Assembly: GCF_017873625.1 (NCBI RefSeq)
Contig: NZ_JAGGKL010000008.1
Span: forward strand, 1-64,000
Reading direction: 5' to 3'
From: Methanobacterium petrolearium
Lineage (GTDB): Archaea > Methanobacteriota > Methanobacteria > Methanobacteriales > Methanobacteriaceae
DNA length: 64,000 nucleotides
A program made the translations under genes and the position numbers. A model generated the notes under the pieces. The model worked only from the letters and a program-made list of their open reading frames with translations, ran no database searches and was not told the origin of the DNA. Positions 58,256-64,000 of this stretch are shown in pieces (the first letter of the stretch is position 1; each line of letters opens with the position of its first letter).

Positions 58256-59134
58256 ATGAAAATCGTACCTCTGGCCTTTGAAAGTATGGGTGTCCGTTCC
58301 ATGGCCACCTTCATTGAAACTGACCAGAAAATACTCATGGACCCTGGAACATCTATTGCCCCTAAAAGGTTCGGATTCCCTCCCTGGAAGGATGAATTTG
58401 ATGCTTTGCATGAAACCCGGACTAGAATTCAGGATTATGCTGCCAATGCAGATATTGTTACCATCAGCCATTATCACCATGATCATTTCACGCCTTTCAG
58501 CCTGGGACTATACCTGGCTTCAGCTCCTAAATATGCAGAAGAAATATACCAGGATAAAAAGTTGTTCATAAAGCATCCCACTTCCCATATAAATAAAAGT
58601 CAACAAAAAAGGGCCCGTGACTTTTTAAAGAATCTGAAAATCATGAAAAGCCGTGACATCACCTACGCCGATGGAAATACTTTTGAAATTGGAGATACGA
58701 GGATTAAATTTTCAAAACCATTGCCCCACGGTCCGGAGGGAAGTCGGTTGGGTTATGTGATAACCACCACTATAGAATGGAATGATGAAAAGGTTATGCA
58801 TGCTTCAGATGTTCAAGGACCAATCTATGAGGGGTCAAAAGAACTTATAATTGATGAAAACCCCGATACTCTAATTTTAAGTGGTCCTCCTATTTATCTT
58901 GAGGGTTTTGCCCTGGAAAAAGAGGATATTGAAAAAGCCCGGGAAAATCTTGTTGAAATAGCAAGTAAAATATCAAGAGTGGTTGTGGATCATCATTTGT
59001 TAAGAGACCTTGGCTGTTTTAACTTTTTAAAAACTATAAGAGAAGAATCTGGCGGAAAAATATTAGTAGCATCAGAACTTTTAGGTGAAGAACCCTATTT
59101 GTTGGAAGCAAGAAGAAAAGAGTTTTATTATTAG
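58256..59134 (+). CDS. UPF0282 metallo-beta-lactamase fold protein
   Basis: About 292 residues of the MBL-fold UPF0282 family of archaea. The metal motif is SHYHHDHFTPF; SDVQGPIYEG and VDHHLLRD near the end provide further ligands. It opens KIVPLAFESMGVRSMATFIET, the family start, at ATG 58256. The substrate is unknown. It may be co-transcribed with ade, 66 bp upstream. Confidence 0.83.
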   Translation: MKIVPLAFESMGVRSMATFIETDQKILMDPGTSIAPKRFGFPPWKDEFDALHETRTRIQDYAANADIVTISHYHHDHFTPFSLGLYLASAPKYAEEIYQDKKLFIKHPTSHINKSQQKRARDFLKNLKIMKSRDITYADGNTFEIGDTRIKFSKPLPHGPEGSRLGYVITTTIEWNDEKVMHASDVQGPIYEGSKELIIDENPDTLILSGPPIYLEGFALEKEDIEKARENLVEIASKISRVVVDHHLLRDLGCFNFLKTIREESGGKILVASELLGEEPYLLEARRKEFYY

Positions 59135-59238
59135 TTATTCCTAATTATTAATAATTTTCATTCGAATATATCTTCAAGTAATATATTTCCGGATCAAATT
59201 TCCATTATAGATTATATTAAAAAAGTGTAATTATTTGA

Positions 59239-59856
59239 TTATTTAGACTTCAATTCCTTTAAAATCATTTTCATGGCTTTTTTATGGTCTTCACCACCCA
59301 CTTTATTCACCACTCTGGAGATTTCATCTATTTTATCCAGATTCTTATTCTTTTCATCTTCAGATACCATGTCAATCCGAGTTAAATATATCAACGCCTC
59401 AATGATCCCATAAATAGCCCGGTTTAAAGGTTCAGGGTGTTGATTGACCTCGACAACTTCTTTAACATTGGCTCGGACAATATTCAAAGTAGATGTTCCC
59501 AGGTGATCCTTCCGTTCTACGATCCTTTCATGAGTTACATCAGCCCTGAAAAATGAATCTGCACCCTTAAGAGAAAATCCACTGTTTTGTTTCTGGAATT
59601 TTCCACTGCCCAGATCCCCAATGGTTGATTGGACAAACAATAGGGGGTCTTTTGATAGATTAACATAAAAAGTCTTTTTACGTCTCACATTCAAATAGGT
59701 TTTTGACCCCTTAAAAAGATAAAGAACAATCTCGTTTTCATTTTTACACACCACCCCTACTGGTGCTGCATTGGGTGTTCCATCCCTGTTTTGGGTGGTG
59801 AGGATGGTCTCATAGAGAAGACCACGTTCCATTCCCAAAGAATAAATATCTGACAT
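59239..59856 (-). CDS. DUF447 family, FMN-binding split-barrel-like protein
   Basis: About 205 residues of the DUF447 family found in methanogens: GLLYETILTTQNRDGTPNAAPVGV, then SKTYLNVRRKKTFYVNLSKDPLLFV. The fold is like flavin reductases, so flavin binding is likely; the role is unknown. ATG 59856 (MSDIYSLGMERG) is chosen. It follows the DUF2124 gene by about 30 bp on the same strand. Confidence 0.8.
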   Translation of the reverse strand: MSDIYSLGMERGLLYETILTTQNRDGTPNAAPVGVVCKNENEIVLYLFKGSKTYLNVRRKKTFYVNLSKDPLLFVQSTIGDLGSGKFQKQNSGFSLKGADSFFRADVTHERIVERKDHLGTSTLNIVRANVKEVVEVNQHPEPLNRAIYGIIEALIYLTRIDMVSEDEKNKNLDKIDEISRVVNKVGGEDHKKAMKMILKELKSK

Positions 59857-59888
59857 TATAACCATTATCCTAATCTTCTATTTTTGTT

Positions 59889-60353
59889 TTATTCTTTTCT
59901 AAGGATCTCTCCGGTTAACATGCCATTGATTATGCAGTCAAAATCAATTAACTCATCCCAACCTGCCTTTTTAAACATGTCCATATAACAGAGTCCGATG
60001 ATCTTCCCATTAGGTTCTAGGATGTCATCTAAGAGTTTTTTAACATCTTCTATGTCTACATTATATTGGGGCATAGAAAGTCCGCCAAGCAATGCCACAA
60101 CCCCAGAATGAGGATCAGCTTCTTGTGAAAATTGCATGCCAAGTGGAGTGCGTTCTATTTTACGTGCGCTTTCCATATCAGTTTTAGCCATAAACACTGA
60201 TTCTTTGTCTCGAATTACATAGGCGAATAGTTCTGCAAATGGACTGCAAACACCAGGAATGCCTACAAAAGTAACTTTTTCAGCATCCCCTACTTCTTTC
60301 TTAAGTGCCATTAAATTTGCATTCAATCCTTTGAATTTTTCTGTTTCAATCAT
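59889..60353 (-). CDS. DUF2124 family protein
   Basis: A 154-residue protein of the methanogen DUF2124 family, recognised from the KVTFVGIPGVCSPFAELFAYVIRDKE segment and GGLSMPQYNVDIEDVKKLLDD. The pattern suggests a small Rossmann-like fold. Function unknown. It forms a pair with the DUF447 gene. Confidence 0.78.
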   Translation of the reverse strand: MIETEKFKGLNANLMALKKEVGDAEKVTFVGIPGVCSPFAELFAYVIRDKESVFMAKTDMESARKIERTPLGMQFSQEADPHSGVVALLGGLSMPQYNVDIEDVKKLLDDILEPNGKIIGLCYMDMFKKAGWDELIDFDCIINGMLTGEILRKE

Positions 60354-60465
60354 GTTATCCTTCCGTATCTCCTGTATAAAAAAATAAACAATTGGTAAAA
60401 AAATGAATATGACTTTTTATTCTCTAAATTAAAGAAACGATAAGTTTTAATGGTCACGTACTAAT

Positions 60466-60606
60466 TTAGGATCCCTTCAAAAATATGTATATGACGTAGG
60501 CGATTACCAGTATAATTATAACTGGAAGTAACCATATGAATACATAGAAGAAAACCACTGCCAGCACCAGGGCCACCAGTATGAGTAAAATGTCTTGAAG
60601 TTCCAT
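60466..60606 (-). CDS. Small membrane protein (46 residues)
   Basis: Starts at ATG 60606 and reads MELQDILLILVALVLAVVFF, then a second hydrophobic stretch, and ends FLKGS at the stop 60468-60466. Two membrane helices, few charged residues. It resembles in plan the two small proteins near 24 kb but is not clearly their homologue. No strong ribosome site is seen. Confidence 0.5.
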   Translation of the reverse strand: MELQDILLILVALVLAVVFFYVFIWLLPVIIILVIAYVIYIFLKGS

Positions 60607-60769
60607 ATTTTTCTATATTGCCATTTCAACATAAAAATATTTCCATAACACAAATTTAATCAGTATCATGGTGAATTAAGAAATTAAATAAGCATCAGTC
60701 ATCTATATTTAAAGTTAAACCCTATTAAACGATAAATTTAAGAAGATAAATCCAAGGAGAACATCTATA

Positions 60770-61339
60770 ATGATATTAGTGATTAATAATCATGGGCAGT
60801 ATAATCACCGCATCCATCGTACCCTTCACTATCTGAAAATACCCTCTGAGCTGGTGCCCAACACTACTTCACTTTCTGAAATTGAAGATAAAAACCCCAA
60901 AGGACTCATATTAGGGGGAGGTCCTTCAGTGGAAAGATCTGGTAACAGCACCGAATATGTTAAAAAACTGGATTATCCCATTCTGGGAATCTGCCTCGGT
61001 CACCAGATTATAGCCAAGGCTTACGGTGGCGAAATAGGATCTGCGGGCTCAGAAAGTTATGCTCAGATTCAGATCAACATCCAAGATGAGGATGATATTT
61101 TCAAGGGTTTGGGACCCCAGTTAGATGTATGGGCTTCTCACAAGGACGAAGTTACCAAAATTCCCCCGAAATTTGAAATTCTCGCTTCATCACCCATATG
61201 TGACATTGAAGCTATGAAACACCCTGAAAAACCTTTATATGGTATACAGTTCCATCCTGAGGTTTATCATACTCCAGAGGGGCCTAAAGTTTTTGAGAAT
61301 TTTTATGAAGTTTGTCGAGAATACCATAAAACTGATTAA
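60770..61339 (+). CDS. guaAA: GMP synthase subunit A (glutamine amidotransferase)
   Basis: A 189-residue class I glutaminase that feeds ammonia to GMP synthase. The triad is visible: Cys in GICLGHQIIAKAYGG, and His and Glu in FHPEVYHT. In archaea this is a separate subunit, as here. AAGGAG precedes the ATG. The ATP-pyrophosphatase subunit follows 110 bp later on the same strand. Confidence 0.95.
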   Translation: MILVINNHGQYNHRIHRTLHYLKIPSELVPNTTSLSEIEDKNPKGLILGGGPSVERSGNSTEYVKKLDYPILGICLGHQIIAKAYGGEIGSAGSESYAQIQINIQDEDDIFKGLGPQLDVWASHKDEVTKIPPKFEILASSPICDIEAMKHPEKPLYGIQFHPEVYHTPEGPKVFENFYEVCREYHKTD

Positions 61340-61449
61340 GACTCCATTGGAATAATTAACCCACCTAAGAGAAGAAATTATCATATTAAACTACTTAACA
61401 AATTTTCATATTTCATTGAATCAAAAAAAGTCATTAAAGGTTGATAAAC

Positions 61450-62376
61450 ATGTTGGATCCGTCTTCTTTTATTAAAGAATCAATAGATGAACTAAAAAAT
61501 ACCATCAAAGGTAAAAAAGCAATAATAGCCCTCTCCGGGGGTGTTGATAGTTCAGTAGCATCAGTACTGGTTTCTAAAGCTATTGGTGAGAATTTGACTG
61601 CGGTTTTTGTAGATCATGGCCTCCTCAGAGAGGGGGAAGCAGATTACGTTCAGAATACTTTCCAAAATCGGCTGAATCTAAAATATATTGATGCTAGTGA
61701 AGAATTTCTGGGTAAACTGCAGGGTGTGGAAGACCCTGAAGAGAAAAGGAAGATCATTGGTGAAGTGTTCATTCGGGTTTTTGAAAGAGAGGCTGAAAAA
61801 GTCGGTGCTGAGTTTCTGGTGCAAGGTACCATTGCCCCAGACTGGATTGAGAGTCAAGGTGACATTAAATCCCATCATAATTTGGCCCTCCCCCATGGGA
61901 TGGTTTTAGAAATTGTTGAACCCATAAGAGAATTGTACAAAGATGAGGTAAGAATTATCGGAACTGAAATGGGCTTACCCCCTGAAATGGTAAATCGGCA
62001 ACCATACCCTGGTCCTGGATTGGCAGTGCGCATTGCAGGGGAAATAACCCCGAAAAAAATCGAGATATGCCGCAAAGCCAACGCCGTTGTGGAAGAAGAA
62101 GTGCAAAAAGAGGGTTTGGATAAAACATTGTGGCAGTACTTTGCAGTATTAACCAACACCAAGGTTACTGGTGTGAAAGGGGACATAAGGGATTACGGAT
62201 ACTTAGTTGTTCTGCGAATGGTTGAGTCTTTGGATGCTATGACTGCAGATGTCCCTGAACTACCTTGGGGAATGGTTAAAACAATCTCCAGTAGGATAAC
62301 TGCTGAAATACCTGAAGTAACCCATGTTTCTCTTTCAGTGAGTGATAAGCCCCCTAGTACTATTGAGCTGGCATAA
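61450..62376 (+). CDS. guaAB: GMP synthase subunit B (ATP pyrophosphatase)
   Basis: A 308-residue ATP-PPase that converts XMP to GMP with ammonia from subunit A. The P-loop is ALSGGVDSSVASVL; RQPYPGPGLAVRIAGE and the C-terminal dimerisation part ending DKPPSTIELA are typical. ATG 61450 is used; an in-frame TTG at 61441 is less likely. Confidence 0.95.
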   Translation: MLDPSSFIKESIDELKNTIKGKKAIIALSGGVDSSVASVLVSKAIGENLTAVFVDHGLLREGEADYVQNTFQNRLNLKYIDASEEFLGKLQGVEDPEEKRKIIGEVFIRVFEREAEKVGAEFLVQGTIAPDWIESQGDIKSHHNLALPHGMVLEIVEPIRELYKDEVRIIGTEMGLPPEMVNRQPYPGPGLAVRIAGEITPKKIEICRKANAVVEEEVQKEGLDKTLWQYFAVLTNTKVTGVKGDIRDYGYLVVLRMVESLDAMTADVPELPWGMVKTISSRITAEIPEVTHVSLSVSDKPPSTIELA

Positions 62377-62570
62377 TGCTATTTTTCATTCATTTTTTCG
62401 AGTATCCTGCATATTTTTAGATATTAGACAAATATTCAGGAAAAATTCATTTTCGATAAACAAATTTTTGGTTAATCAGTAATATTGTGGATAAATTTAT
62501 ATACTATTAAAACGAACAATTTGATCGGAAGTAGGATTCCGTATTCCTGTTAAATTTTGTTGGTGATCAG

Positions 62571-63041
62571 ATGGAAACTAAAAAAATTTTAGTGTTAGGA
62601 GACTCAGATTCAGGGAAAAGAACAACCTTGAAACATATCTGTAACAATTTGGTTGAAACTGAAGCTGCAAGTTATGGGAAAACTATTGCAAATAATAAAA
62701 AGCTTCAAATATTCAGTCCATCCAGTGCAGAGAGATTTCAATTCATGAAAGACATATTATCCAAAAACATGGACGGAGCTATTATAGTCATTGACAATAC
62801 TCAGGGAATAACTCCTAACTGTGAAGAGATGATCGATTTTGTGGAGGAAAAAGGGGTTCCCTACATAATATTTGCCAACAAACAGGATTTAAACAATAAC
62901 CCCTTATATAGCCATTATCCTCGTGTTTATATAATCCCTACAAAGGCAATATCAGGTAAAGGTGTTTTAGAAGGTTTAAACTTATTATTAGAATTAATGG
63001 AAAACAAATATGCCAATGAAGCTCACGCTATAAGCCACTGA
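62571..63041 (+). CDS. Small Ras-like GTPase
   Basis: A 156-residue GTP-binding protein. The P-loop is GDSDSGKRTT, the G4 motif is NKQD, and the fold length fits a minimal Ras/Arf-type domain. The G3 DxxG motif is replaced by SPSSAERFQFM, so the switch II region is atypical. The next gene encodes a related protein without a P-loop, suggesting a GTPase and pseudo-GTPase pair. Role unknown; MglA-like signalling or vesicle-type functions are only possibilities. Confidence 0.75.
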   Translation: METKKILVLGDSDSGKRTTLKHICNNLVETEAASYGKTIANNKKLQIFSPSSAERFQFMKDILSKNMDGAIIVIDNTQGITPNCEEMIDFVEEKGVPYIIFANKQDLNNNPLYSHYPRVYIIPTKAISGKGVLEGLNLLLELMENKYANEAHAISH

Positions 63042-63227
63042 TAATTTAAACCACTTTTTAATTTATTTATTAAATAGTTATTAGAAAATACCTCTAAATT
63101 AGTTTATATTTGATTTATTTCACTATCTGCATGATGATTAATTAAAATAACTATCTTGAAAAAGAATTATTTCCGAAACGAGAAAAAATCCAAAATATTG
63201 TAGTAATCATAATCTAAGGTGACTGAA

Positions 63228-64000
63228 TTGGAAAATGAATCCCTCATCAATGTTAAAAAAATCGTTATCTTCAGCAATTATAACTCAACCCATGAACAGT
63301 CTGAAGAACTACTAAACTATTTCAATGAAAACATAATAATGGAAGAAAAAATTGAATTATCGATTTTTAATTACCGGAAAATCCAAATAGATGGACAAAA
63401 CAATTATTTATTTAACATCCCTGGCCATCAGGAATTTATTTCAATTAAACAGGCATTATCTGGAGATGTGGATGGAGTTATTATTTTTATTGAGACACAG
63501 GTGGGAATTTTCAAAACAGATGTGGAAATTATCAATTTGATTAACACCAAAAACATACCACATGTTTTGTTTGCAAATCGAGCCGATTTTGGCGAATATG
63601 AAATGAACACGTATGTTGAAGGCGAACTTATTATTCCAACCATTATAAAGGATGGAATTGGTATTAATGACGGTCTGAAAATTTTATTAAAACTAATCGA
63701 GAAACATGACCAAGAACCTCCCATAATTGAACATGAAGAACCACAAGAAAACCACGAACCACAAGAAAACCACGAACCACAAGAAAACCTTGAATCAATA
63801 GAAATGGAAACCCATCAAAAACCAGCGGCTGCACCACAGCCTGAAACAGAATTTTGTAAAGTAAGGTTCTTTTTCCATCCAATTGAACTGGAAAATGTGA
63901 AAAATTCCCTGAAAGAATTTGGATTTTCAAATATAACCCTAATTGAAATTAAATACCAAGACCCAGACAATGAAAAAATGGAAACATATCGTGCCAGTAT
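63228..64000 (+). CDS. Pseudo-GTPase fused to PII-like domain (cut by window edge)
   Basis: Open from TTG 63228 (AAGGTGA five bases upstream) to the window end, at least 257 residues. Residues 1-165 look like a Ras-type domain (NIPGHQEFISIKQ as G3, FANRADF as G4), but the P-loop position reads FSNYNSTHEQSEE and lacks GxxxxGK. A linker carries three EPQENH repeats. From about residue 205 the sequence KVRFFFHPIELENVKNSLKE then FSNITLIEIK and ETYRAS resembles the start of PII signal proteins. The rest lies outside the window. Confidence 0.6.
   Translation, partial: MENESLINVKKIVIFSNYNSTHEQSEELLNYFNENIIMEEKIELSIFNYRKIQIDGQNNYLFNIPGHQEFISIKQALSGDVDGVIIFIETQVGIFKTDVEIINLINTKNIPHVLFANRADFGEYEMNTYVEGELIIPTIIKDGIGINDGLKILLKLIEKHDQEPPIIEHEEPQENHEPQENHEPQENLESIEMETHQKPAAAPQPETEFCKVRFFFHPIELENVKNSLKEFGFSNITLIEIKYQDPDNEKMETYRAS
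63738..63791 (+). repeat. Three 18-bp tandem repeats in the linker of the pseudo-GTPase gene
   Basis: GAACCACAAGAAAACCAC occurs at 63738-63755 and 63756-63773, and with a changed last codon at 63774-63791. It encodes EPQENH, EPQENH, EPQENL, an acidic flexible linker between the two domains. Confidence 0.88.

Overview
The window comes from a methanogenic archaeon, most likely Methanobacterium or a close relative in Methanobacteriaceae. The evidence is the set of archaeal information genes (DnaG primase, TFB, Gar1, aRF1, aIF5A, XerA), coenzyme F430 synthase, pyruvoyl arginine decarboxylase, the two-subunit GMP synthase, AT-rich spacers with TATA boxes and frequent TTG/GTG starts. No rRNA or tRNA gene was recognised. 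The left edge holds only the last 23 codons of a gene, and the right edge cuts a GTPase-like gene.

Layout. 0-17 kb: biotin uptake (bioY) with DUF1284 and a cytosine deaminase; a PadR regulator with an MFS exporter; XerA; a Lon-like AAA+ ATPase; dnaG next to a second Toprim protein; Gar1 overlapping TFB; a membrane-anchored phosphodiesterase and a metallophosphoesterase. 17-25 kb: a run of membrane proteins (FUSC exporter, K+ channel, three DUF308 paralogues, AI-2E-type exporter, short FtsX-like permease) and two convergent small membrane proteins that are paralogues of each other. 25-26 kb: UMP kinase and a zinc-ribbon protein.

26-45 kb is an accessory defence island between pyrH and prf1. 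It holds a complete type I-B CRISPR-Cas locus in the order cas6-cas8b-cas7-cas5-cas3-[vapBC]-cas4-[wHTH-nucleotidyltransferase + HEPN remnant]-cas1-cas2-leader-array. The array has 47 spacers and 48 repeats of 30 bp. It is followed by a SWIM/SNF2 helicase, an orphan repeat-spacer-repeat unit and a HEPN/MNT toxin-antitoxin pair.

The most striking signal is between cas6 and cas8b. Two degenerate CRISPR repeats on the minus strand (27385-27473) enclose a 29-nt pseudo-spacer. Its first 17 bases match a CCA-flanked site at the TATA-like element upstream of cas8b, with mismatches only at positions 6 and 12 (the next is 18), the positions that are flipped out in Cascade R-loops. This looks like a CreA/CreR-type guide that sends Cascade to the cas promoter or to a small toxin RNA. 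The orphan unit at 44114-44211 may be a second element of the kind, next to a toxin-antitoxin pair.

45-64 kb is a conserved core: aRF1, GfcR-like regulator, sugar-nucleotide dehydrogenase, hemC, cfbE (F430), NAD kinase, FBPase/IMPase, arginine decarboxylase divergent from aIF5A-agmatinase (polyamine and hypusine supply), an ornithine cyclodeaminase-type protein, adenine deaminase, GMP synthase subunits, and at the edge a GTPase followed by a pseudo-GTPase fused to a PII-like domain.
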